Of a stretch of 41,448 nt of DNA, positions 1-8,419 are shown piece by piece. The position numbers and the translations under genes are program-made. The notes beneath the pieces were generated by a model that saw only the letters and a program-made list of their open reading frames with translations, was not told the origin of the DNA and searched no databases. The stretch is from positions 1 to 41,448 of the forward strand of contig DASRIA010000095.1 in the NCBI GenBank assembly GCA_035650255.1, read 5' to 3'. The stretch comes from DASRIA01 sp035650255 (GTDB lineage Bacteria > Actinomycetota > Thermoleophilia > Solirubrobacterales > JBBDJG01). Each line of letters starts with the position of its first letter. The first letter of the stretch is position 1.

Positions 1-1
1 A

Positions 2-691
2 AAGGACGGCGTCGACTCGCTGCAGGGCATGGATGCGATCCTCGTCCCCGGCGGGTTTGGCAAGCGCGGCGTGGAAGGCAAGATCAAGGCCGTGCGCCTC
101 GCGCGCGAGCAGGGCATCCCGTATCTCGGCATCTGCCTCGGCATGCAGATCGCCGTCTGCGAGTTCGCCCGCAACGTCGCGGGCATGGAGGGCGCGAACT
201 CCACCGAGTTCGACCACGAGACCGAGTGGCCGGTCATCGACCTGCTGCCTGAGCAGCGTGACGTCGCCGACCTCGGCGGCACGATGCGCCTCGGCGCCGA
301 CCCGGTGAAGCTGCACGACTCCACGGGCGCCCGCGCGGCCTACGACGAGCCGGTCATCTACCAGCGCCACCGCCACCGTTACGAGGTCAACAACCTCCTG
401 CGCCGGCGCCTGGAGGACCACGGCCTGGTCTTCAGCGGGACGTCCCCCGACGACCGCCTGGTCGAAGTCGTCGAGCTGCCCGACCATCCCTTCTTCATGG
501 CGTCGCAGTACCACCCGGAGTTCAAGTCGCGCCCGAACCGGCCCGAGCCGATGTTCCGCGAGTTCGTCGCGGCGGCGCTCGAGCGCGGCCGGGAGCGCGG
601 CAGCGCGGCGGGCGAGCGCGCGGCGGAGCCGGAGGAGATCCGCGCCGAGCGCGCGACCGACGCGGAGCGGGCCGAGCGCGGCAGCTGGTGA
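2..691 (+). CDS. pyrG: CTP synthase, C-terminal glutaminase part (5' truncated)
   Basis: CTP synthase makes CTP from UTP, using ammonia released from glutamine. Only the class I glutamine amidotransferase domain is in the window; the frame is open from base 2, so the synthetase domain lies upstream. The start shows the family's GILVPGGFG-type strand (AILVPGGFGKRGVEGKI). The nucleophile Cys sits in LGICLGMQ, and the His-Glu pair sits in SQYHPEFKSRP. The conserved HRHRYEVNN segment is present. After the domain comes a charged Arg/Glu/Ala-rich tail of about 35 residues that is not part of the fold. The stop overlaps the start of the next gene (GTGA at 688), so the two are probably translationally coupled. 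Identity is secure. Confidence 0.97.
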   Translation, partial: KDGVDSLQGMDAILVPGGFGKRGVEGKIKAVRLAREQGIPYLGICLGMQIAVCEFARNVAGMEGANSTEFDHETEWPVIDLLPEQRDVADLGGTMRLGADPVKLHDSTGARAAYDEPVIYQRHRHRYEVNNLLRRRLEDHGLVFSGTSPDDRLVEVVELPDHPFFMASQYHPEFKSRPNRPEPMFREFVAAALERGRERGSAAGERAAEPEEIRAERATDAERAERGSW

Positions 692-1827
692 GCTCGGCCG
701 AGGCGGCTCCCCGGTCGCTCGGGGTGGACCGCCTGGGCGAGACGTTCGTGCGCCTGTGCGAGATCCCGAGCCCGAGCGGGAGCGAGGCGCATGTCGCCGG
801 GTACGTGGCGGGAGAGCTGCGCGGCCTCGGCCTCGAGGTGACCGAGGACGCGACGGCCGAGGAGACCGGCGCGGGATGCGGCAACCTCCTGGCGCGCATC
901 CCGGGACCGCCCGGTGGGCGCTCGGTGATGCTGTGCGCGCACCTCGACACGGTCCCCGTCCTGGACCGAATCGAGGTCGAGCTGGAGGACGGCTTCTACC
1001 GCAACCGCCACGACGCGATCCTCGGCGCGGACGACAAGGCGGGCGTCGCTGTCCTGCTCGAGCTTGCGCGCCGCCTTGCCGAGCAGGGGCCGCCGATCAC
1101 CTGCGAGCTCGTGTTCACCGTCGGGGAGGAGGTCGGGCTGCGTGGCGCGCACGCGTTCGACGTGGCGGCGCTCGACTCGGAGTTCGGTTTCGTGCTCGAC
1201 CACGCGGCGCCCCTCGGCCGCATGGTCGTGGCCGCTCCGACCTACTACCACGTGCAGGCCGAGTTCCTCGGCCGTGCGGCACATGCCGGCATCAGTCCCG
1301 AGGAGGGACGCAGCGCGATCGCGGCGGCCGCGGCCGCGATCGGCGCGATGCAGCTCGGGCGGACCGACGACGAGACGACGGCGAACGTGGGGGCGATCCA
1401 CGGCGGGACCGCCGCGAACGTCGTGCCGGAGGGTTGCGTGATCGAGGCGGAGGTGCGCAGCCTGGACGACGCGAAGGCGTCCGAGGGCGTGCGGCGCATG
1501 GTGGACGCGATCACCTACGCGGCCAGCGCCTCCGAGGTGGACGTCGACACCACGGTGCAGGAGCAGTTCCGGGCCTATCGCATCGCGGAGGACGACCCGG
1601 CCGTGACGCTGGCCGGTGCCGCGCTGCGCGACTGCGGGATCGACCCGGTTCCGACGTCGACCGGGGGCGGCAGCGACGCCAGTGCCTTCGCGGCCAAGGG
1701 GTTTCGCTGCGTCAACCTCGCGATCGGCGTGGAGCTCAATCACACGCCCGCCGAGCGGGTCAGCCGCCGGGCGCTCGAGTCCACGCTCGACGTCGCGACA
1801 CGCCTCGTCCAGCGCGCCGCTGCGTGA
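688..1827 (+). CDS. M20-family metallopeptidase, peptidase T-like
   Basis: Probable di-zinc aminopeptidase or dipeptidase of the M20 family, closest in feel to the 'PepT-like' group; cytosolic, 379 residues. Metal-ligand motifs are visible in order: the HLD of MLCAHLDTVPV (H85, D87), GADDKAG (around D115-D116), the catalytic and ligand glutamates in TVGEEVG (E147, E148), D171 in VLDHAAP, and a late His in ELNHTP. The lid-domain motif GRAAHAGISPE is present around residue 199. The start is GTG at 688, overlapping the pyrG stop, with no separate ribosome site needed. It is followed 7 bases downstream by the DUF3866 gene. Substrate cannot be read from sequence. Confidence 0.9.
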   Translation: MSSAEAAPRSLGVDRLGETFVRLCEIPSPSGSEAHVAGYVAGELRGLGLEVTEDATAEETGAGCGNLLARIPGPPGGRSVMLCAHLDTVPVLDRIEVELEDGFYRNRHDAILGADDKAGVAVLLELARRLAEQGPPITCELVFTVGEEVGLRGAHAFDVAALDSEFGFVLDHAAPLGRMVVAAPTYYHVQAEFLGRAAHAGISPEEGRSAIAAAAAAIGAMQLGRTDDETTANVGAIHGGTAANVVPEGCVIEAEVRSLDDAKASEGVRRMVDAITYAASASEVDVDTTVQEQFRAYRIAEDDPAVTLAGAALRDCGIDPVPTSTGGGSDASAFAAKGFRCVNLAIGVELNHTPAERVSRRALESTLDVATRLVQRAAA

Positions 1828-1834
1828 GCGGCCG

Positions 1835-2905
1835 GTGCTGAAGCTGCGCAGAGGGCGGGTGGCCTCGGTCGCGGAGTCCGGCGTGCGGGTCGCGCGCCTG
1901 ACGGTGACGCTCGAGGGCTCCGGCGAGGAGCGCGACGCGCTCGCCTATCCGGGCCTCACGGGTCCCGTCGAGGCGGGGGACGAGGTGGTGGTGAACGTGG
2001 AGGCGCGCGACCTCGAGCTGGGCAGCGGCGGCTTCGACATCGTGCACTGCAACCTGACGCGTGGGCTCGCGGGCGAAGGCGGCGACGCACACGTGATGAA
2101 GCTGAACTACACGTCGCTGCAACACGCGGTCCTGCCGGTGGAAGAGGGCCTCGAGCATGCCCCGGAGCGGGCCGGCATCCCGGTGGCGGTGCTCGCCCTG
2201 CACGGCCAGCTTCCGTGCGTCGCGTTCGCCCTTGCGCACCTGCGGCCCGGCACGCGCGCCGGCTTCCTGCAGACGCCGGGCGGTGCGCTGCCGGGTGGCC
2301 TGTCGGACACCGTCGCCGACCTGCTGCACCGCGGGCTGCTCGCCGGGCACGTCACCGCGGGCGCCTGTCACGGCGGGGCCGAGGAGGCGATCACCGTCGA
2401 GGGCGGGCTCGACGCAGCGGTGCGCAGGCTGGATTGGGATTGCGTCATCGCCGGCCCGGGCCCGGGCATCCTGGGCTCCAGCTCCTCCCTGGGCCACGGC
2501 GGGCTGGCAGCGCTCGCCAACGCGCACGCCGCGCTCTCGCTGGGCTGCCCGGTGGTGCTGGTGCCGCGCATGTCGAGTGGAGACGAGCGCGAACGCCACC
2601 GCGGCCTCAGCCACCACACAGAGACCGTGCTCTCGATGCTGCTGCGCCCGGTGCGCGTGGCTGCGCCTGCGGGAGTATCGCTGCCGGCCGGCGCCGGCCT
2701 CGAGCGCGCGATCGCGCACGGCACGCAGCACGAGGGAGTGCACGTCGACGTGTCAGCGCTCGTGGAGCCATATGTTTCGAGCGGCCTGCCGGCCCGCACG
2801 ATGGGGCGCTCGCTGGACGAGGACCGCGACTTCTTCCTCGCCGCGCTGGCGGGCGGAGCGGTGCTCGCGGACATGACCGATGACAAGCGAGAGGGACTGA
2901 CATGA
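1835..2905 (+). CDS. DUF3866 family protein
   Basis: A protein of about 356 residues that I recognise as DUF3866, an uncharacterised family of actinobacteria and some Firmicutes. I chose the GTG at 1835 (reading VLKLRRGRVASV), seven bases after the upstream stop. The N-terminal part is a small beta-rich segment. The middle has the family-typical VHCNLTRGL and HVMKLNYTSLQHAV, then a Rossmann-like region rich in Gly (CVIAGPGPGILGSSSSLGHG). No catalytic residues can be assigned. It ends in an ATGA overlap with the Nudix gene. The position between a peptidase and a Nudix hydrolase suggests a housekeeping role, but the function is unknown. Confidence 0.85.
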   Translation: MLKLRRGRVASVAESGVRVARLTVTLEGSGEERDALAYPGLTGPVEAGDEVVVNVEARDLELGSGGFDIVHCNLTRGLAGEGGDAHVMKLNYTSLQHAVLPVEEGLEHAPERAGIPVAVLALHGQLPCVAFALAHLRPGTRAGFLQTPGGALPGGLSDTVADLLHRGLLAGHVTAGACHGGAEEAITVEGGLDAAVRRLDWDCVIAGPGPGILGSSSSLGHGGLAALANAHAALSLGCPVVLVPRMSSGDERERHRGLSHHTETVLSMLLRPVRVAAPAGVSLPAGAGLERAIAHGTQHEGVHVDVSALVEPYVSSGLPARTMGRSLDEDRDFFLAALAGGAVLADMTDDKREGLT

Positions 2906-3420
2906 CATTCGAGCGAGTGGGCGGCGAGATCGTCTACGAGGGCCGGATCGGGAAGGTCCGGGTCGAGCGGTTCCGCCACGACGACGGCGAGGAGGTGCTG
3001 CGCGAGGTCGTGGACCATCCCGGCGCCTCGGTGATGCTGCCGCTCGACGGCGACCGCATCTGGCTGGTGCGCCAGCCGCGCGAAGTCGTGGGGGAGCAGT
3101 CGCTGCTCGAGCTGCCGGCCGGCAAGCTGAACGGGGTCGAGCCGCTCGAGACCGCCAAGCGCGAGCTGCGCGAGGAGATCGGCAAGTCGGCCGCGACATG
3201 GGAGCACATGCACACGTTCTACGCGAGTCCGGGCTTCACCGACGAGCGCATCTACGCCTACCTGGCGACAGACCTCTCCGACGACCCGCTCGAGGCAGAG
3301 GAAGAGGAGCGCATCGAGATCGTGTCCGAGCCCCTGTCGCGGATCGACGAGGTGATCCGCGAGTGCGAGGACGCCAAGAGCATCGTGACGCTCCTGTGGT
3401 TCCGCGCGTTCCACATGTAG
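2902..3420 (+). CDS. Nudix hydrolase, ADP-ribose pyrophosphatase-like
   Basis: Likely hydrolyses ADP-ribose or a related nucleoside diphosphate sugar. The 172-residue protein has the ADPRase layout: an N-terminal beta strand region (VYEGRIGKVRVERF), then the Nudix box LPAGKLNGVEPLETAKREL followed by REEIGK. The catalytic REXXEE core is intact. The loop between the first Gly and the helix is one residue shorter than the GX5E consensus, so the first structural Glu is not in register. The downstream loop HTFYASPGFTDERIYAYLA is typical of ADP-ribose pyrophosphatases. The ATG overlaps the previous stop. A small inverted repeat (CACAT-GTAG-ATGTG, 3412-3425) spans the stop. Confidence 0.93.
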   Translation: MTFERVGGEIVYEGRIGKVRVERFRHDDGEEVLREVVDHPGASVMLPLDGDRIWLVRQPREVVGEQSLLELPAGKLNGVEPLETAKRELREEIGKSAATWEHMHTFYASPGFTDERIYAYLATDLSDDPLEAEEEERIEIVSEPLSRIDEVIRECEDAKSIVTLLWFRAFHM

Positions 3421-3424
3421 ATGT

Positions 3425-3880
3425 GTGATCCGGATGCCTGACGTACGAGTCGCTGCGCTGGTGAACGCGCCCCCCGCGGAGGTGTGGGCGGCGCACCTCG
3501 ACGGTCCCGGGATCGCGGAGTGGTTCCCGGGCGCGAAGTCGGTGGGCGGCTTCAGCGGCCCGCTCGACCGGCCGGGGACGACCTACACGCTGCACTTCAA
3601 CCCGCTCGTGCGCAGCCGAGTGGAGGTGACCGAGGTCGAGGCGCCCGTGATGCACACGCGCGAGTGGAACGCGCGCCCCTTTGGCGGCCGCGGGCGCGCC
3701 ACGGTCTTCATGCATCCCGAGGACGGCGGCACGCGCGTCGACCTCGACGTCAGGTACCGGCTGCCGTTCGGCCCGCTGGGACGGCTGCTGGAGGGCTTCT
3801 CGTGGGTGAGGCACCGCGCCGCACGCGACATCCGCCGCGAGCTGCAGGCCTTCGCCGAGTTTGCCGAGCGGCGCGCCTGA
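3425..3880 (+). CDS. SRPBCC/polyketide cyclase-like protein
   Basis: A 151-residue protein of the START/SRPBCC helix-grip fold, a family of hydrophobic-ligand binding proteins and cyclases. Typical features are the opening strand VRVAALVNAPPAEVWAAH with the conserved 'aP...vW' pattern, WFPGAKSVGGF after the first helix, and a long C-terminal helix (residues about 120-150, LGRLLEGFSWVRHRAARD). GTG at 3425 is the longest start; ATG at 3434 is equally plausible. It lies 4 bases after the Nudix stop, so it is probably co-transcribed. Ligand unknown. Confidence 0.75.
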   Translation: MIRMPDVRVAALVNAPPAEVWAAHLDGPGIAEWFPGAKSVGGFSGPLDRPGTTYTLHFNPLVRSRVEVTEVEAPVMHTREWNARPFGGRGRATVFMHPEDGGTRVDLDVRYRLPFGPLGRLLEGFSWVRHRAARDIRRELQAFAEFAERRA

Positions 3881-3944
3881 ACGCCGCATTCTTGTAACAC
3901 TCCTGGCTGAGCTTCCTTGTCCCTCGAATCGAAGGAGGCACAGC

Positions 3945-5180
3945 ATGAGCGCTGCCGGATATGACGCGATCGTCGTCGGAGCGCGCTGCGCGGGGTCGCC
4001 CACCGCGATGCTCCTGGCACGCAGGGGGTATCGCGTGCTGTTGCTCGACAAGGCGACCTTTCCGAGCGACACGATGTCCACGCATCTCGTGCACCCGCCC
4101 GGCGTCGCTGCGCTCGAGCGGTGGGGCCTGCTGGAGCGGCTGGTGGCGACCGGGTGCCCGCCCGTGGAGACGTATTCATTCGACTTCGGGCCGCTGACGA
4201 TCGCCGGGTCTCCACGGCCCGTCGACGGGATCGCCCGCGCTTACTGCCCGCGTCGCACCGTCCTCGACGAACTCCTGGTCGAGGCGGCGGTCGAGGCCGG
4301 CGCGGAGCTGCGCGAGGGCTTCACGGTCGATGAGATCTCGAGCGACAACGGGACCGTGACCGGCATCCGCGGTCACGCAACGGAGGGTGGGGCGGTCACC
4401 GAGCGGGCTCGTGTCGTGATCGGCGCCGACGGCAAGCACTCCCTGGTGGCGAAGACGGTCAAGCCCGACGAGTACAACGAGCGGCGGTCGCACCAAGCGA
4501 TGTACTACGCCTACTGGAGCAACCTGCCGAGCGGCGGCTTCGAGACCACCATCCGGACCGACGATCGCCGCGGATGGGCGGCGGTACCCACGCACGACGA
4601 TCTCACCGTGCTCCCGTTCGGCTGGCCCATCGAGGAGTTCCACGCGAACCGAAAGGACATCGAGGGCAACTTCTTCGCGGCCATGGACCTCGTGCCCGAG
4701 TTCGCCGAGCGCGTGCGCGCGGCCACGCGGGAGTCGAAGTTCGTCGGCTCGGCGGAGTTGCCCGGTTACTTTCGCAAGCCGTTCGGGCCGGGCTGGGCGC
4801 TCCTCGGGGACGCCGGCTACCACAAGAACCCGATCACGGCGATGGGCATCAACGACGCCTTCCGCGACGCCGAGCTCGTGGCGGGGGCTCTCGACGACGC
4901 CTTCTCGGGCCGCCGCTCCTACGAGGAGGGGATGAGTGAGTACCAGGAGATCCGCGACCGGGCGGCGATGCCGATCTACGAGTTCACCGACGAGTTCGCC
5001 CAGCTCCAGCCGCCGCCACCGGAGATGCAGCAGCTGATCGGCGCGATGCACGGGAACCAGCAGGCCATGGACGACTTCGTCAGCGTGCAGGCGGCCACGC
5101 TTCCGGCGCCGGAGTTCTTCGCCCCGGAAAACGTCGGGCGGATCATGGCGGAGGCGGGGATGGCGGCTCGGGATGGCTGA
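3945..5180 (+). CDS. FAD-dependent oxidoreductase (PHBH fold)
   Basis: A 411-residue flavoprotein of the p-hydroxybenzoate hydroxylase / geranylgeranyl reductase superfamily. It has the N-terminal Rossmann FAD motif AIVVGARCAGSPTAMLLARR (residues about 7-26), the conserved DG motif in VVIGADGKHSLV, and the second FAD motif WALLGDAGYHKNPITAMGIN with its GD. The ATG at 3945 is fixed by a strong Shine-Dalgarno (AAGGAGG, 3932-3938). The last 8 bases overlap the next gene. The substrate is not evident. Members of this subgroup in actinobacteria often act on aromatic or polyketide-like compounds, which fits the SRPBCC and BBE-oxidase neighbours, but this is inference. Confidence 0.9.
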   Translation: MSAAGYDAIVVGARCAGSPTAMLLARRGYRVLLLDKATFPSDTMSTHLVHPPGVAALERWGLLERLVATGCPPVETYSFDFGPLTIAGSPRPVDGIARAYCPRRTVLDELLVEAAVEAGAELREGFTVDEISSDNGTVTGIRGHATEGGAVTERARVVIGADGKHSLVAKTVKPDEYNERRSHQAMYYAYWSNLPSGGFETTIRTDDRRGWAAVPTHDDLTVLPFGWPIEEFHANRKDIEGNFFAAMDLVPEFAERVRAATRESKFVGSAELPGYFRKPFGPGWALLGDAGYHKNPITAMGINDAFRDAELVAGALDDAFSGRRSYEEGMSEYQEIRDRAAMPIYEFTDEFAQLQPPPPEMQQLIGAMHGNQQAMDDFVSVQAATLPAPEFFAPENVGRIMAEAGMAARDG

Positions 5181-5451
5181 GGCCCCGACCCTGTTCGTCT
5201 GCCACGGCGACGACGGCGGCCCGCGGATTCATCCGTGTCGCCGCGTACAGGAGGCCCTGCGGGCGAAGGGCATCGAATACGAAAAGGTGATCGCCGCCCA
5301 CGGGAGCCCGATTCCCTTCCTGCGCAAGGGCTCGCGCGACGAGCTGCGCCGGGCCACCGGATCGACGAAGCTGCCCGCGCTGAAGCTGCCAGACGGAACG
5401 GTCATCACCCATTCGCGCGCGATCCTCTCGTGGGTCGAGCAGCAGGGTTGA
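5173..5451 (+). CDS. Small GST N-terminal/glutaredoxin-like protein
   Basis: A 92-residue protein with the thioredoxin-fold N-terminal domain of glutathione S-transferases. It reads beta-alpha-beta (LFVCHGDDGG, then HPCRRVQEALRAKGIEYE), then the cis-proline region STKLPALKLPDG and the GST-type THSRAILSWVE, in which a Ser contacts the thiol ligand. There is no helical C-terminal GST domain, so it is a stand-alone domain. It has a single Cys after His-Pro rather than a CxxC. The start overlaps the upstream FAD oxidoreductase by 8 bases, suggesting coupling. Possible roles are a thiol carrier or a partner of the flavoenzyme. Confidence 0.75.
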   Translation: MAEAPTLFVCHGDDGGPRIHPCRRVQEALRAKGIEYEKVIAAHGSPIPFLRKGSRDELRRATGSTKLPALKLPDGTVITHSRAILSWVEQQG

Positions 5452-5550
5452 GACACCGCACGAGCGGACTCCGCGAGTACGGCTAGCCGCATCCCAAGAC
5501 GCCTGCCATCCGCACCCGCGGCGCCGAGCAGGTCTGGAAAGCTCGCGGTC

Positions 5551-6912
5551 ATGCTCTCGATCCCACAGGTTGCCAACGACCTCGCAGGCGGGGTGATCGC
5601 CCCGGACGACCCGCAATACGACCAGGCGCGCACCGTCTTTCCCGGCGGGATCGACCGGCGCCCCGCTCTGATCGTCCGAGTCGCCGACGCGACCGACGTG
5701 TCGCGCGTGATCGCACTGGCGCGGGACACCGGGCTCGAGCTCGCGGTTCGCAGCGGCGGCCACAGCGCCGCGGGTCATGGCACCTCGGACGGCGGGATCG
5801 TGCTCGACCTCTCGGGGCTGCGGTCGCTCGACATCGATGCGCAGCGCCACACCGCGTGGGCCGGAACGGGCTTGACCGCGGGCGACTACACGGCCGCGGC
5901 CGCGGCCCATGGCCTTGCGACCGGGTTCGGCGACATGGGATCGGTCGGGATCGGTGGGATCACGCTGAGCGGAGGCTTCGGCCTCCTCCTGCGCAAGCAT
6001 GGCTTGACGATCGACGACGTCCTGGCCGCCGAGGTCGTGACCGCGGACGGCGAGCTCGTCCGCGCAGACAGCGAGAGCCGTCCGGACCTGTTCTGGGCGA
6101 TCCGGGGCGGGGGCGGCAACTTCGGCGTCGTGACCCGCTTTCAGTTTCGCCTGCACGAGGTGGACACGATCGTGGGCGGCATGCTGATCCTGCCCGCGAC
6201 TCCCGAAGTGATCGCGTCGTTCATCGCCGCGGCGGACGCGGCACCCGAGGAGCTGTCGACGATCGCGAACGTGATGACCGCTCCGCCGCTGCCATTCCTG
6301 GCGCCCGAGCATCACGGCCGTGTGGTCGTGATGGCCACGCTGGCCTATGCGGGCGGGATCGAGGAAGGACAGCGTGCGATCGCTCCCTTCCGGGCGCTGG
6401 CGGCGCCGATCGCGGACATGGTGCGGCCGATGCCCTACCGGGAGATCTTCCCGCCGCACGACGAGGACTACCACCCGGTTGCGGTGGGGCGCACGGGCTT
6501 CGCCGACGCCATCGATCGGGCGGCAGCAGAGGCGATCGTCGAGCAACTCGAGGCCCGGACCGCACCGATGGCGGTCGTGCAGCTGCGGGTGCTCGGGGGA
6601 GCGATGGCGCGGGTGCCCGCGGACGCCACGGCGTTTGCCCACCGGCAGAGCCGGATCATGACCAACGTGGCCGCCGTGTTCGAACGAGTGGAAGAGCGGC
6701 CGGTGCACGAGCCCTGGGTTGCCGGTCTCGCCGCGCAGCTCAGCCGCCCGGGCGCGGGAGCGTATGTGGGCTTCCTCGCCGACGAGGGCGAGGACCGGGT
6801 GCGCGCCGCCTATCCGGGCGCCACCTGGGAACGGCTTGCCGGGATCAAGGCCCGCTACGACCCGGACAACCTCTTCCGGCTCAACCAGAACGTCCCGCCG
6901 GCCAATGGGTAG
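5551..6912 (+). CDS. FAD-linked BBE-type oxidoreductase
   Basis: A 453-residue enzyme of the VAO/berberine-bridge family. The PP-loop region carries RSGGHSAAGHG with the His (H71) expected to bind FAD covalently. Next comes GSVGIGGITLSGGFGLLLRKHG. The Cys that forms the second, 6-S-cysteinyl bond in bicovalent members is absent, so mono-covalent FAD is expected. FWAIRGGGGNFGVVTRF is canonical. The C-terminal BBE motif RYDPDNLFRLNQNVPP closes the protein. It starts at ATG 5551 with a weak GGAAAG about 9 bases upstream. There is no signal peptide, so it is cytosolic. Substrate unknown (sugars, alkaloid-like or polyketide alcohols in the family). Confidence 0.92.
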   Translation: MLSIPQVANDLAGGVIAPDDPQYDQARTVFPGGIDRRPALIVRVADATDVSRVIALARDTGLELAVRSGGHSAAGHGTSDGGIVLDLSGLRSLDIDAQRHTAWAGTGLTAGDYTAAAAAHGLATGFGDMGSVGIGGITLSGGFGLLLRKHGLTIDDVLAAEVVTADGELVRADSESRPDLFWAIRGGGGNFGVVTRFQFRLHEVDTIVGGMLILPATPEVIASFIAAADAAPEELSTIANVMTAPPLPFLAPEHHGRVVVMATLAYAGGIEEGQRAIAPFRALAAPIADMVRPMPYREIFPPHDEDYHPVAVGRTGFADAIDRAAAEAIVEQLEARTAPMAVVQLRVLGGAMARVPADATAFAHRQSRIMTNVAAVFERVEERPVHEPWVAGLAAQLSRPGAGAYVGFLADEGEDRVRAAYPGATWERLAGIKARYDPDNLFRLNQNVPPANG

Positions 6913-7009
6913 CGGCGAGGGAGTGCCTGGACGCTTGTCCGAGTAGGCAAGGCCGCGACTCGCGCCTACGCTGATTACACCTCCCCTCCACATGTAGCTC
7001 CCTCCCCCC

Positions 7010-7036
7010 GACGCCCCGCTCCCCCAGCGGGGCGTC
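7010..7036 (+). terminator. Perfect 11-bp GC stem-loop
   Basis: GACGCCCCGCT pairs perfectly with AGCGGGGCGTC around a five-C loop, about 100 bases after the BBE oxidase stop. There is no T tract, as is usual for high-GC actinobacterial hairpins. A hairpin with the same core stem lies at 22358-22383. Confidence 0.6.
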
Positions 7037-7133
7037 TGCACGTCCGCGGGGCGCAGCCGGCCTTCCCGCGATGAGTTCCGTGACCCACCCCGGTCTTAGA
7101 GATGAATCCCAATCATCCGGAAAGGAGCACAAC

Positions 7134-7502
7134 ATGGGCCAGCCAGTCGTTCACTTCGAGGTCATCGGCAAGGACGGGGAGCAGCTGCGCACCTACTACT
7201 CCCAGCTGTTCGGCTGGGACTTCGGCGAGACGGTCGGGCCGACGAACTACGCCGTGGTCCCGCGTGACGGCAACACGAACGCCGACGGCGTCGGCGTCGG
7301 GGGTGGAGTCGGCACTGCGCCCGAGGGATACGACGGCCACGTCACGTTCTACGTCGAGGTCCCCGACGTCGAGGCCGCGCTCGCGAAGGCCGAGAGCCTC
7401 GGCGGGACGCGGATGATGGGGCCGGACAAGGTGCCGGAGGTGAACATCGAGATCGGCCTCTTCACCGATCCCGAGGGCCACGTGATCGGCGTGGTGAAGT
7501 AG
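7134..7502 (+). CDS. VOC (glyoxalase/bleomycin-resistance fold) protein
   Basis: A 122-residue vicinal-oxygen-chelate protein with two beta-alpha-beta-beta-beta modules. The first opens with VVHFEVIGKDGEQLRTYYSQ and LFGWDFGE, and the second with VTFYVEVPDVEAALAKAESL. It closes with FTDPEGHVIGVVK, where a metal-ligand Glu or His is expected. This looks like the small 'VOC family / glyoxalase-like' group common in actinobacteria. The ATG at 7134 is chosen because AAAGGAG lies at 7121-7127; longer readings without a ribosome site are less likely. It is a stand-alone gene after the hairpin at 7010. Substrate unknown. Confidence 0.88.
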   Translation: MGQPVVHFEVIGKDGEQLRTYYSQLFGWDFGETVGPTNYAVVPRDGNTNADGVGVGGGVGTAPEGYDGHVTFYVEVPDVEAALAKAESLGGTRMMGPDKVPEVNIEIGLFTDPEGHVIGVVK

Positions 7503-7538
7503 CGCGGCAGCCGACGGACCCAGGGCACCTCCGACTGG

Positions 7539-7544
7539 GATACT
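7539..7544 (+). promoter_or_regulatory. -10-like GATACT before methyltransferase
   Basis: GATACT is followed by 7 bases and then the GTG start at 7552, with no Shine-Dalgarno in between. This geometry would put the transcript start at or next to the GTG, giving a leaderless mRNA. I see no good -35. Confidence 0.45.
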
Positions 7545-7551
7545 GGCCGCG

Positions 7552-8358
7552 GTGTCGCGGGACAACGAGATCGCGGGGGCCGGCACCTTCCGCACCTCCG
7601 CGGAGGCGTACGACCGGCACATCGGCCGCTACGGACCTGAGCTGGCGGCCGCGCTGATCTCCGCGGCCGCCGTGCAGCCGGGGCAGCAGGTGCTCGACGT
7701 CGGGTGCGGCCCCGGAGCGCTGACGGCGGCACTTGCCGGGGTCGTCGGAGCGAAACGCGTTGCGGCCGTCGATCCGTCTGAGCCCTTTGCCGAGGCTTGT
7801 GCAACCCGGGTGCCCGGTGCGCACGTGGAGGTCGCGGCCGCGGAGGAGCTGCCGTTCGCAGACGACTCGTTCGACGCCTCTCTGTCCCAGCTGGCCCTGA
7901 ACTTCATGGGCGATGCCGGGGCGGGCGTGCGCGAGATGCGGCGGGTCACCCGCCCAGGCGGGACAGTGGCAGCCGCAGTCTGGGACTACGCGGGTGACAT
8001 GACGCTCCTGCGCCGGTTCTGGGACGCGGCAGCGGCGCTCGATCCGGCGGCCGCCGATCTCGACGAGGGGCGCTCGATGCGCCACTGCCGCCCGGACGAG
8101 CTGGAGGCGCTGTGGCGCGACGCGGGGCTGCACGCCGTGGAGACCGCGGCCCTGTCCGCCGCCGCCGACTACGAGGACTTCGAGGACCTGTGGCGGCCGC
8201 TCGAGAGCGGTGTCGGGCCGTCGGGCGCCTACGTCGCCGCGCTGCCGCCGCAGCGCCGCGCGCTGCTGCGCAGCGAGCTGCGGGGCCGGCTCGACGTCGG
8301 CGCAGGCCCGTTCAGGCTCGCCGCCCGCGCCTGGTGCGTTACCGGGCGGGTGCCCTGA
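7552..8358 (+). CDS. Class I SAM-dependent methyltransferase
   Basis: A 268-residue methyltransferase of the UbiE/Methyltransf_11 type. Motif I is QQVLDVGCGPGALTAAL (residues about 46-62). The acidic end of strand 2 is AAVDPSEPFAEAC. Motif II/III is the AEELPFADDSFDASLSQLAL region, followed by EMRRVTRPGGTVAAAVW. The SAM-binding core takes the first 160 residues; the C-terminal part has the helical cap that decides substrate, which cannot be read here. It starts at GTG 7552, directly after a -10-like GATACT, so translation is probably leaderless. Confidence 0.9.
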   Translation: MSRDNEIAGAGTFRTSAEAYDRHIGRYGPELAAALISAAAVQPGQQVLDVGCGPGALTAALAGVVGAKRVAAVDPSEPFAEACATRVPGAHVEVAAAEELPFADDSFDASLSQLALNFMGDAGAGVREMRRVTRPGGTVAAAVWDYAGDMTLLRRFWDAAAALDPAAADLDEGRSMRHCRPDELEALWRDAGLHAVETAALSAAADYEDFEDLWRPLESGVGPSGAYVAALPPQRRALLRSELRGRLDVGAGPFRLAARAWCVTGRVP

Positions 8359-8419
8359 CCCGGCGGCAACCTCGCTTGCGCGCCAAGGAGGCCGGGGCGC
8401 CCGCACGAAAGAGTCGGGC

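Noticed and set aside
5143..7041. A 632-codon minus-strand frame across the BBE oxidase region
   Set aside because: Antisense to well-supported genes on the plus strand; no domain recognisable.
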